From Acholeplasmataceae bacterium UBA6190 (GTDB lineage: Bacteria; Bacillota_I; Bacilli_A; Acholeplasmatales; Acholeplasmataceae), in assembly GCA_002422045.1 (NCBI GenBank), contig DITG01000097.1, positions 1-8,836 on the forward strand: a DNA stretch of 8,836 nucleotides, written 5' to 3'. Under the pieces are notes generated by a model. It saw nothing but the letters and a program-made list of their open reading frames with translations, was not told the origin of the DNA and did no database searches. The position numbers and the translations under genes were made by a program. Positions 1 through 5,896 of the stretch are shown here, piece by piece. Positions within the stretch are counted from its first letter, which is position 1. Each line of letters starts with the position of its first letter.

Positions 1-165
1 AAACTATTTCTATGGATTGCTTTGACGAGTAGATGAGTAAAATATGAAAATGCAAAAACCGTGATAGAAATAAAAATGGTAAGCCACGTTTCTAACTCAA
101 AAAAAGCAAGTAAAAATAATTTCTACTGCCACTAATAGAAATAAATATCTTAAGTATAATTTCAT
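1..165 (-). pseudogene. 5' part of a membrane-protein gene with an apparent frameshift (runs off left edge)
   Basis: An ATG at 165-163 is preceded by AAGGTG (176-171) at a 5-nt spacing, a good ribosome binding site. It reads 22 residues, MKLYLRYLFLLVAVEIIFTC then FF, and meets TGA at 99-97, directly in a run of seven T (minus strand, 105-99). If one T is skipped, the frame continues as ELETWLTIFISITVFAF and stays open to the window edge, adding a second hydrophobic stretch. The downstream frame has no ATG, GTG or TTG of its own after its upstream TAG. The reading is therefore a membrane protein with two hydrophobic segments in the first 54 residues, split by an indel, sequence error, slippage or +1 recoding. 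The family is not recognised and the rest lies outside the window. Which of the four explanations holds cannot be decided from here. Confidence 0.45.
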
Positions 166-178
166 ATATTCACCTTAA

Positions 179-616
179 TTTCTATAAATTTATCCTCTTA
201 AATCTAAAAGCACACAAGTTACTTTCGACATTGATCAATCGCCAAATGTTTATCTTTGATATATTGATGTTGCTTTGTGCGTCTTTCTTAATATTATATC
301 AAAAAGCCGTGATTTATTAAACTCTATATTGAAGTATGGTGGTTGAACAGAAATGTTGATAGGATTATATCTTTTTGCCACAATTACCACGCTTACTACC
401 TCGAAAAACAAGATAACACATAAAGCTTATATCAATTTAAGTTGGTAATTTGGCTGTCTTTTTGAAACCATATATCATCTTCTAAAGATACGATGAAATT
501 TTGCTAATGTTGTCATAAGTTTCTACAAATTTTGAGTTTGCAGTATTTTTGTAACTCTTTTGTCAAATAGCCGATAATTTTAAGTTTTAAGTTTCATTGA
601 ACAGCTTTGAATATCT
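179..616. other. AT-rich stretch without a convincing gene
   Basis: This stretch lies between the left-edge gene and the tRNA terminator and is visibly more AT-rich than the coding part of the window. I translated the minus strand in all three frames and found only short open pieces. One is an open run of 58 codons (426-253) with no ATG and no ribosome binding site; the others are protein-like fragments in different frames (about 600-430) broken by stops. This fits a decayed gene or genes, but no family can be named. I saw no terminal inverted repeats, no transposase motif and no copy of the tRNA-Glu 3' end, so an integrated element is not supported. Confidence 0.5.
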
Positions 617-618
617 AT

Positions 619-651
619 AAAAAAGACCCCATCTCTGTTAAGAAATGGGGT
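619..651 (-). terminator. rho-independent terminator of the tRNA-Ser/tRNA-Glu unit
   Basis: On the minus strand, ACCCCAT pairs with ATGGGGT (651-645 with 632-626). The stem is extended by TCT/AGA after one mismatch and closes on a 4-nt loop. It is followed after TC by six T (624-619). It lies 14 bp past the CCA end of tRNA-Glu. Confidence 0.9.
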
Positions 652-664
652 ATACTGATAACTT

Positions 665-740
665 TGGTGACCCGTACGGGGTTCGAACCCGTGAATGCTT
701 GCGTGAAAGGCAAGTGAGTTAACCATTTCTCCAACGGGCC
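665..740 (-). tRNA. tRNA-Glu (anticodon TTC)
   Basis: A 76-nt class I tRNA with encoded CCA. The acceptor GGCCCGT pairs with ACGGGTC, with one G-T pair at 2-71. The anticodon arm is CTTGC-CTTTCAC-GCAAG with anticodon TTC, reading GAA and GAG. The T arm is ACGGG-TTCGAAC-CCCGT, and the discriminator base is A73, followed by CCA. The acceptor stem, T arm and A73 match what I recall of Bacillus tRNA-Glu. It is the second gene of a two-tRNA transcript, 7 nt after tRNA-Ser, and shares its promoter and terminator. Glu-tRNA also feeds haem synthesis in organisms that have the C5 pathway; nothing here shows that. Confidence 0.97.
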
Positions 741-747
741 ACATACA

Positions 748-838
748 TGGCGGAGTAAGAGGGATTTGAACCCTCGCACCGGTTTCCCAGCCTACGCCCT
801 TAGCAGGGGCGCCTCTTGAGCCACTTGAGTATTACTCC
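748..838 (-). tRNA. tRNA-Ser (anticodon GCT)
   Basis: A 91-nt class II tRNA with encoded CCA. The acceptor GGAGTAA pairs with TTACTCC, followed by discriminator G and CCA. The anticodon arm is CGCCC-CTGCTAA-GGGCG with anticodon GCT, reading AGC and AGT. A long variable arm follows, with a CTGG-GAAA-CCGG hairpin as expected for serine. The T arm is GAGGG-TTCAAAT-CCCTC. It is the first gene of the two-tRNA unit; the promoter -10 box ends 33 nt upstream of the mature 5' end. Confidence 0.97.
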
Positions 839-871
839 AGCCTAAGTCTGTTTGCGTTTGAACGCCTTTAT

Positions 872-900
872 AGAATATCGTATTTTCTGGATTTTGTCAA
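872..900 (-). promoter_or_regulatory. sigma-A type promoter of the tRNA unit
   Basis: On the minus strand a perfect -35 box TTGACA (900-895) is followed by a 17-nt spacer and a -10 box TATTCT (877-872). The expected start is near 865, about 25 nt before tRNA-Ser. This is the closest to consensus of the promoters seen in the window, as expected for a stable-RNA gene. Confidence 0.85.
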
Positions 901-950
901 TCGTTTCATGAAATAAGACTGACGAATGCTTTGTGTTGTTTGTACCCTTG

Positions 951-1017
951 TTATACTTTGTATAAATCATAGGGCTATACGAACAGATGCATGTTCAATA
1001 CCAACTATTGTTTGAAC
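951..1017. repeat. two small inverted repeats upstream of the tRNA promoter
   Basis: The gap between the tRNA promoter (900) and the terminator of the next gene (1023) holds no ORF. It has TTATAC-ttt-GTATAA (951-965), a perfect 6-bp inverted repeat. It also has an imperfect hairpin in which GTTC/GAAC (993-996, 1014-1017) encloses AATA/TATT (997-1000, 1006-1009) with a 4-nt bulge. Both are AT-rich and could be chance. A protein-binding site or small transcript is possible but has no other support. Confidence 0.25.
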
Positions 1018-1022
1018 TGATG

Positions 1023-1053
1023 AAAAAAATCAAGGTGACTCAATCACCCTGAT
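1023..1053 (-). terminator. rho-independent terminator after the small membrane-protein gene
   Basis: On the minus strand ATCAGGGTGA pairs with TCACCTTGAT (1053-1044 with 1038-1029), a 10-bp stem with one G-T pair and a 5-nt loop. Seven T follow (1029-1023). It begins 4 bp past the TGA stop at 1060-1058. Confidence 0.9.
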
Positions 1054-1057
1054 CATA

Positions 1058-1534
1058 TCAATTTTTGGATGTGACAGTTTCTTCAACGTGCGCATACTTG
1101 ATCAACTGCTTCTTAACGAATCTATTACCGAAAATGAGTGTCCACATCACTGCAATCGCTAAGAAAGCAAGTACCTTTCCCAGTCCATTTCTTGCATCAG
1201 GAATACCCACCCTGTGTAACAATAATCCATATAAGAAAACAAGAGATGCAACACTTGCAGTAAAAATCATCAAGAGTCTTGCATTCTGTTCATTTGCTGC
1301 TAAGTAAGTGTATAAAGATAACAATGCAAGTGCTACAAACAGTCCTGTGTATGCGGAGTGACCAGGAAACGTAAATAACGATACTGCGCCTCCAATCAGC
1401 ATTTCACCTCTCATATACGGCATGAAGATAGACAGTAAAAACAGTCCAAATGCTCCAGCGTACATTAAAAAAAACAAAAATTTCATCCGGTCATTTTTCA
1501 TCATGTCCAAAAACGATTGTTTCATCTTTTCCAT
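1058..1534 (-). CDS. small multi-pass membrane protein, function unknown
   Basis: A 158-residue protein that I do not recognise. The N-terminus is short, charged and probably cytosolic (MEKMKQSFLDMMKNDRMK). Hydrophobic segments lie at about 18-39, 46-56 (short), 61-79, 86-107 and 119-137, so four membrane helices are most likely. The C-terminal tail is basic then acidic (RFVKKQLIKYAHVEETV). The loop after helix 1 carries MPYMRGEM, and FPGHSAYTG precedes the next helix. There are no cysteines and no enzyme motif I can name. The start was chosen because AGGGAG lies 7 nt upstream of this ATG; the ATG two codons earlier is too close to it, and the open frame extends up to 1600 without another ribosome site. 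It has its own promoter and terminator, so it is probably monocistronic. Confidence 0.8.
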   Translation of the reverse strand: MEKMKQSFLDMMKNDRMKFLFFLMYAGAFGLFLLSIFMPYMRGEMLIGGAVSLFTFPGHSAYTGLFVALALLSLYTYLAANEQNARLLMIFTASVASLVFLYGLLLHRVGIPDARNGLGKVLAFLAIAVMWTLIFGNRFVKKQLIKYAHVEETVTSKN

Positions 1535-1568
1535 AGTCATACTCCCTGTTAAGTGTTGGTTTACTTTT

Positions 1569-1597
1569 ATGATAGCACTGTGAAAAAGAGTTGTGAT
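1569..1597 (-). promoter_or_regulatory. probable promoter of the small membrane-protein gene
   Basis: On the minus strand, an extended -10 element TGCTATCAT (TATCAT at 1574-1569) lies 17 nt after ATCACA (1597-1592), which matches TTGACA at four of six positions. It sits just after the tex terminator and about 35 nt before the chosen ATG, the expected place for an independent promoter. Confidence 0.5.
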
Positions 1598-1620
1598 CAT
1601 TCATCAGACATTTTTATTGA

Positions 1621-1654
1621 GAAAATAAAATCCGTGATATGAATTCACGGATTT
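1621..1654 (-). terminator. rho-independent terminator of tex
   Basis: On the minus strand AAATCCGTGA pairs perfectly with TCACGGATTT (1654-1645 with 1637-1628), a 10-bp stem with a 7-nt loop. The T-rich tail TTTATTTTC follows (1629-1621). It begins 5 bp past the tex stop. Confidence 0.92.
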
Positions 1655-1659
1655 TTGGT

Positions 1660-3837
1660 TTATTTTCCAATCGTTTCTTTCAGCATGGTCAATCCGACCT
1701 TACCTCTGTTCAAGTCAATATTCAAGACATAAACTTTCACGATATCGCCGACATTCAAGACATCTTTGGGATGCTTGATATAGGACTTGCTAATCTTAGA
1801 AATATGAAGGAGTCCATCTTCTTTCAAGCCAACATCGATGAATGCACCGAAGTCTACGACATTTCTGACTGTACCTTCGAGTTCCATACCAATAGACAGA
1901 TCTTCAAGTTTTAAGATATCACTTCTCAAGAGAGGTTGTGAGAATTGGTCTCTCGGGTCTCTGAGTGGTGCTACAAATGCATCTAAGATATCATCGAGTG
2001 TATACTTATCTACTTTTAACTCTTCTTGAAGTTTCTTTCTGTCAATCGATTTCACAGCGTCTTTAACGATGTCTTTTCCAAACATCGGTCCTGTGATGTT
2101 AAATCGTTTCATGATTTCTTTGGCGATGCCATAGGATTCCGGATGTACGGCAGTCATATCGAGCGCTTCATCACCATCTGGAATTCTTAAGAAACCAACT
2201 GACTGTTCAAAAGATTTCGCACCCAGTTTCGGAACATTCAAAATGTCATTTCTGTTTCTGAATTTACCTGATTTATCTCTGTATTTCACAATGTTTTCAG
2301 CGCTTGACTTATTCAAACCTGAGACATACATCAGTAATGCTTTTGATGCCGTATTGATATTCACACCAACTTGGTTGACTGCTTGTGTCACGACGAAGTT
2401 GAGTTGGTCATTCAGTTTCTTAGGCGTCACATCATGCTGATATTGACCAACGCCGATACTCTTCGGATCGATTTTCACGAGTTCAGATAGTGGATCTTGA
2501 AGACGTCTTGCAATCGATGCAGCAGAACGTTCTTCAACCGAGAAGTCAGGGAATTCTTCTCTGGCCAGTTCTGATGCGGAATAGACTGATGCACCAGCTT
2601 CATTGACAATCACATACTGAACTTTAAGTCCCACAGACTTGATCAGATTGGCAACAAAACTTTCGGTTTCTCTGGATGCTGTCCCATTTCCGATGGCAAT
2701 GATTTCCACTTTATACTTTTTAACCAGTAACAATAAGTCTCTTTGTGATTCCATGATCTGCTTTTCACTGATGTGTCCGCCCATGGTTTTTTCATGAGGA
2801 TAAATCACACCTTTTTCAAGCACAGTGCCTTGTTCATTGACAACAGATAACTTGCACCCTGTTCTAAATGCTGGGTCAACACCTAAGACAACCTTACCCT
2901 TCATGGGTGGTTGTAACAATAATTTCTGAAGATTCACAGAAAATATTTCAATCGCCTGTTCTTCACCTTTATCGGTGAGTTCACTTCTGACTTCACGTTC
3001 CAGTGATGGATAAATCAAACGTTTGAGTGAATCTTCAATCGCTTCCTTGATGTGAGGAACGACAGGTGAGTGGTCTCTTTTGATGATTTTCTTCTCAAGA
3101 TAACTGAGCATCCGTTCTCTATCTAACTCAATCTTGACAGTAATAATCTTTTCATTTTCTGCGCGATTGATCGCAAGAATCCGGTGAGGTTTGATCTTAC
3201 TCACCTGTTCAGAATAGTCATAATACATTTCATAGACCTTGCGTTCATCAACGGCATTCTTCTTGACCTGTGTGACAACTGTCCCATGATTGACCAATTC
3301 TTGGCGAAGTGACTTTCGGTAATTGGCATCATCTGAGATGTATTCTGCAATGATGTATTTGGCACCTTCAAGGGCTTCAAGAGGCGTTTTTACGCTATCT
3401 TTGACGTAGAGTGCGACTTCCTTGTCTAACCCGTCATTGGGGAACAATAACATCCATTTGGCCAGAGGTTCAAGACCTTTGGCAATTGCTTCAGTCGCCT
3501 TTGTCTTTTTCTTTTCTTTGAAAGGACGGTATAAGTCTTCCACTTCAACGAGCTTGGTTGCTTTCAAGATTTCAGCTTTCAACGCTTCAGTCATCATGCC
3601 TTTTTCTTCAATCAGCCTGATGACAGCTTCTTTTCTCTCGAGGAGGTTATTTGCATATTCCCAAGACTTGAATATTTCATTGATTTGTTCTTCATCCAGA
3701 CCGCCTGTAGCTTCCTTACGGTAGCGTGCGATGAACGGAATGGTGTTTCCTTCATCGAGCAAATTTAAGACCGTTGTGATCTGTTTTTCAGAAATAGATA
3801 AAGCTTTTTTAATTTCTAAAATAATGTTTTCGTTCAT
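1660..3837 (-). CDS. tex: Tex-family S1 RNA-binding protein
   Basis: A 725-residue cytosolic nucleic-acid-binding protein of the Tex family, linked elsewhere to transcription processes and ribosome or RNA metabolism; its exact role here is unknown. The helical N-terminal Tex domain carries the family signature IPFIARYRKEATGGLDEEQI (about 33-52). A YqgF/RuvC-like fold begins at VVLGVDPAFRTGCKLSVV (about 316-333). Helix-hairpin-helix repeats span about 485-550 (VNQVGVNINTAS, LNVPKLGAKSF). An S1 domain is at about 645-719 (GMELEGTVRNVVDFGAFIDV, DGLLHISKIS). All parts are present and the length is typical, so the gene is intact. The chosen ATG has AGGGAG 5 nt upstream; the frame extends seven codons further to an ATG that lies upstream of this site. 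It is the second gene of the unit that starts at the 4561-4589 promoter and ends at its own terminator. Confidence 0.96.
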   Translation of the reverse strand: MNENIILEIKKALSISEKQITTVLNLLDEGNTIPFIARYRKEATGGLDEEQINEIFKSWEYANNLLERKEAVIRLIEEKGMMTEALKAEILKATKLVEVEDLYRPFKEKKKTKATEAIAKGLEPLAKWMLLFPNDGLDKEVALYVKDSVKTPLEALEGAKYIIAEYISDDANYRKSLRQELVNHGTVVTQVKKNAVDERKVYEMYYDYSEQVSKIKPHRILAINRAENEKIITVKIELDRERMLSYLEKKIIKRDHSPVVPHIKEAIEDSLKRLIYPSLEREVRSELTDKGEEQAIEIFSVNLQKLLLQPPMKGKVVLGVDPAFRTGCKLSVVNEQGTVLEKGVIYPHEKTMGGHISEKQIMESQRDLLLLVKKYKVEIIAIGNGTASRETESFVANLIKSVGLKVQYVIVNEAGASVYSASELAREEFPDFSVEERSAASIARRLQDPLSELVKIDPKSIGVGQYQHDVTPKKLNDQLNFVVTQAVNQVGVNINTASKALLMYVSGLNKSSAENIVKYRDKSGKFRNRNDILNVPKLGAKSFEQSVGFLRIPDGDEALDMTAVHPESYGIAKEIMKRFNITGPMFGKDIVKDAVKSIDRKKLQEELKVDKYTLDDILDAFVAPLRDPRDQFSQPLLRSDILKLEDLSIGMELEGTVRNVVDFGAFIDVGLKEDGLLHISKISKSYIKHPKDVLNVGDIVKVYVLNIDLNRGKVGLTMLKETIGK

Positions 3838-3859
3838 ATGTTCTCCCTGTAATAGCACA

Positions 3860-3876
3860 AAAGGGCAGTGCCCTTT
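3860..3876 (-). promoter_or_regulatory. short GC-cored hairpin in the tex leader
   Basis: In the 52-nt gap between the upstream gene and tex, AAAGGG pairs with CCCTTT, and CA/TG can extend the stem; on the minus strand it is followed only by TG rather than a T run. It ends about 15 nt before the tex ribosome site. It could be a weak terminator, an RNA-processing or stability hairpin, or chance. The missing U tract argues against an efficient terminator. Confidence 0.45.
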
Positions 3877-3889
3877 CGATGATTGCTCT

Positions 3890-4537
3890 TTAGAGCTTGT
3901 TGATTTCGATGATGATATGGCTGGTCAAAACCCAAAGATCAAAGGGTTCATCTGCGTAAATATCGTAGATTAAAAACATGCTTTGTCTGGATTGATCCAA
4001 ATTCAGATGTGCTAGCCATGCGTTCGTAAACAATTCATCATTTTGTGGATTGTCCATATTGATGAAGAGTACGGGTTTATCCGATAAATCTTGAACGTTT
4101 TGGAGTGCTGCAGTGATGTCTTCATTGATGTTTGATGAACGATAGAAATAGAAATACAGTTTATCTTGTCCGTCAATCAACGCTTTTAAATCTGCATATT
4201 CTGAATACCCGTCAAATTCGCTGAAATCGCCATATGAATTGGTTTCTGGATAATAACGCATGAAGTAACCCAATTCTCTGACGGTGACATGCGTATAATC
4301 ATCGTAGACACCAGCTTCTTCGTTTCGATCCATGAAATAACGGATGGTAAAGATGATTGCTGTGGTCACCAAGGTGAGCGCAATCAGCGAAATACCGATT
4401 CGAAAGAATAAGATTTCATTCTTGGATGGTTCGCGCTTCGGATTCGTCTTTGCTAGATTTTCCTTGCTCTTGGCGTTTTGATTCTGCACTTTGGGTGCGT
4501 CTTTTTTAGTTTGTGGTACCTGTTGGACTCTTGCCAT
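3890..4537 (-). CDS. single-pass membrane protein with possible cysteine-less thioredoxin-like outer domain
   Basis: A 215-residue protein that I cannot assign by name. Residues 1-40 are hydrophilic, rich in Lys, Gln and Asn, and probably cytosolic. One membrane helix lies at about 43-67 (FRIGISLIALTLVTTAIIF). The rest, about 70-215, is acidic and probably outside. From about 125 the order of segments resembles a thioredoxin fold: strand KLYFYFYR, a helix INEDITAALQNVQDL, strand PVLFINMDN, a helix, then strands SMFLIYD and the final HIIIEI. Where thioredoxins have CxxC this protein has SSNI, and it has no cysteine at all, so a redox function is unlikely. The fold call is inference. The start has AGGAAG 7 nt upstream. 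It is the first gene of a unit with tex, driven by the promoter at 4561-4589. It is anchored at the membrane while Tex is cytosolic, so shared function is not implied. Confidence 0.85.
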   Translation of the reverse strand: MARVQQVPQTKKDAPKVQNQNAKSKENLAKTNPKREPSKNEILFFRIGISLIALTLVTTAIIFTIRYFMDRNEEAGVYDDYTHVTVRELGYFMRYYPETNSYGDFSEFDGYSEYADLKALIDGQDKLYFYFYRSSNINEDITAALQNVQDLSDKPVLFINMDNPQNDELFTNAWLAHLNLDQSRQSMFLIYDIYADEPFDLWVLTSHIIIEINKL

Positions 4538-4560
4538 TATGTCACTTCCTATTCATTCAA

Positions 4561-4589
4561 ATTATACGATAAAGCGGGTGGTTTTACAA
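4561..4589 (-). promoter_or_regulatory. sigma-A type promoter for the membrane protein-tex unit
   Basis: On the minus strand TTGTAA (4589-4584, four of six matches to TTGACA) is followed by a 17-nt spacer and a perfect TATAAT (4566-4561). It lies in the 69-nt gap after acpS and about 24 nt before the ATG. No terminator is visible in this gap, so read-through from acpS may add to expression. Confidence 0.75.
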
Positions 4590-4606
4590 CTATATGGATA
4601 AATATG

Positions 4607-4963
4607 TTAAAGTTTCTCAATCATCACATAAGCCATGGCGTATGCATCGGTATGTGAAATTGAAATCAGTACACGATGATTTGCCTCAATATGCTTGGAT
4701 ATGACAAAAGGTGCGCCATTTTCATCGTTTAGAACTGAAAAATCGGTATAATTCGCTGTCCCATCACCTTTGGAAAACGCCTTGAATAAGGCTTCTTTCG
4801 CTGCAAATCTGCCACCCACAAATGAGAGTTTGGTCTGTTCTGCTGCGATGTTGTGATAGAGTTTTTGTTCGCTTTCCGATAATACCCGTTCGATGAAACG
4901 GTCACTCATCAATTCAGAAATGCGTTTCAAATCGACTAAATCAATACCAATACCTAAAATCAT
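4607..4963 (-). CDS. acpS: holo-[acyl-carrier-protein] synthase
   Basis: AcpS moves the 4'-phosphopantetheine arm from coenzyme A onto a serine of apo-acyl carrier protein, making it active for fatty acid and phospholipid synthesis; it acts in the cytosol as a trimer in characterised homologues. At 118 residues it has the usual length. The N-terminal signature GIGIDLVDLKRI carries Asp8, and GGRFAAKEALFKAFSKG (about 50-66) carries Glu57; these are the expected Mg2+ ligands. ISISHTDAYAMAYV near the C-terminus is the other conserved block. The ATG overlaps the whiA stop as ATGA, and its ribosome site GGAGGG lies inside the whiA 3' end, so its translation is probably coupled to whiA. A role in lipid synthesis implies the organism makes at least some acyl-ACP itself. 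Confidence 0.96.
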   Translation of the reverse strand: MILGIGIDLVDLKRISELMSDRFIERVLSESEQKLYHNIAAEQTKLSFVGGRFAAKEALFKAFSKGDGTANYTDFSVLNDENGAPFVISKHIEANHRVLISISHTDAYAMAYVMIEKL

Positions 4964-5895
4964 GATCTACCCTCCCGGATTTCAGCTGCCATCTGCTTGA
5001 TTTTGATCAGTCTGTGATTCATGCCGGATTTGCTGATGACATCTTGATAGATGTTTTCATATTGCTCGATCAATTCCTTCAGACTCGCATCTGGATGATC
5101 TTTTCTCAACTTCATGATCTGAAGCATTTTTGGATCAATCTGATGGGCTGGTACAAATTGCTCGATCAGTTCAATATCCTTGATCTGTTGGTTCGCTGCG
5201 ACAATCGCTTTTTTTTCATTGGCGATTTCGCAGTTCATCACACGATTGATCGAATTGTTGAAATCGCGTTTGATCCGATAATCTTCAAACTGAAACTGTG
5301 AGTTTTGAGCACCCATGACTTGTAAGCAGTCACTGATGCCTTCAGCATCTTTCAAATAAACAATGAATCCGTTTCTTCGGTTGGTGATTTTCGCATTCAA
5401 ATCAAATGCATTGAGCAAAGATTGGATAAAGACAATCTGGTTGGCGTCTCTTGCAAAGATTTCAAGATGATATTCTGCAGTCTTCGGATGGTTGATGGAA
5501 CCCCCTGAAAGGAACGCAGCACGCAGGTATGCGCGCTTGGTTTCTGGTGTTACCGTGGTCAGTTCCTGATTTTCAATCGGATGTTCAAGAATACCATGTT
5601 CATTGATGATATCTTCAACCTTCGATGAAATTCTGATGATGATGGATTGTCTTTGATTCAGCTTGTTCAATTTTTGTGTGATGAGTGATGTTTCCGCTTG
5701 GTAAAGAGATCTTGTCAACTGCAAAAAACGTTTGGCAACGGTTGGATTGTTGGTTTTGAAATCCAGCATCTTCTTGCGTTCTGATATATGAAACTCTGTT
5801 GAGAGATTCAAGAATGCTGAAAATTCTGCAAGTTGTTCCGAGCCATCAGCAGGAACGCTGACCAGTTCTTCTTTGACCGTACGAGCGAAACTCAT
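4960..5895 (-). CDS. whiA: WhiA-family DNA-binding protein
   Basis: WhiA proteins are DNA-binding regulators: in Streptomyces they control sporulation genes, and in Bacillus they affect chromosome segregation and cell division. The protein has 311 residues, a normal length. The N-terminus SFARTVKEELV is typical. The LAGLIDADG-like part covers about 120-210, with YLRAAFLSGGSINHPKTAEY at about 123-142; these proteins have no nuclease activity. The linker signature NRVMNCEIANEKKAIVAANQ (about 217-236) leads into the C-terminal helix-turn-helix, with LRKDHPDASLKEL and ISKSGMNHRLIKIKQMA (about 263-303). Its ATG lies one base after the trxB stop with only a weak ribosome site, so translation probably depends on trxB. 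In Bacillus whiA also lies downstream of trxB, but with rapZ and yvcK between, which are missing here. Confidence 0.95.
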   Translation of the reverse strand: MSFARTVKEELVSVPADGSEQLAEFSAFLNLSTEFHISERKKMLDFKTNNPTVAKRFLQLTRSLYQAETSLITQKLNKLNQRQSIIIRISSKVEDIINEHGILEHPIENQELTTVTPETKRAYLRAAFLSGGSINHPKTAEYHLEIFARDANQIVFIQSLLNAFDLNAKITNRRNGFIVYLKDAEGISDCLQVMGAQNSQFQFEDYRIKRDFNNSINRVMNCEIANEKKAIVAANQQIKDIELIEQFVPAHQIDPKMLQIMKLRKDHPDASLKELIEQYENIYQDVISKSGMNHRLIKIKQMAAEIREGRS

Positions 5896-5896
5896 C

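Noticed and set aside
163..300. Possible transposase-like fragment (KHLAIDQCRK, minus strand)
   Set aside because: It vaguely recalls the start of IS30-type proteins, but the match is about ten residues, is followed by a stop, and there are no terminal repeats or DDE residues.
250..426. Minus-strand open frame of 58 codons in the AT-rich stretch
   Set aside because: It has no ATG, no ribosome binding site before its TTG or GTG codons, and no recognisable motif. In such AT-rich DNA a run of this length is weak evidence.
665..690. Attachment site at the tRNA-Glu 3' end
   Set aside because: No second copy of the T-arm to CCA segment is visible in positions 1-660, and there is no integrase gene in the window.
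1535..1600. Upstream extension of the small membrane protein
   Set aside because: It would run through the -10 element and the AGGGAG site; the ATG at 1534 has the well-spaced ribosome site.
3731..3973. Plus-strand ORF spanning the gap before tex
   Set aside because: It overlaps two supported minus-strand genes, has no ribosome site and reads low-complexity text. Other plus-strand ORFs within tex, whiA and trxB were dropped for the same reason.
4538..4606. Terminator after acpS
   Set aside because: I found no GC-rich stem with a T run; the gap instead holds a promoter for the next unit.
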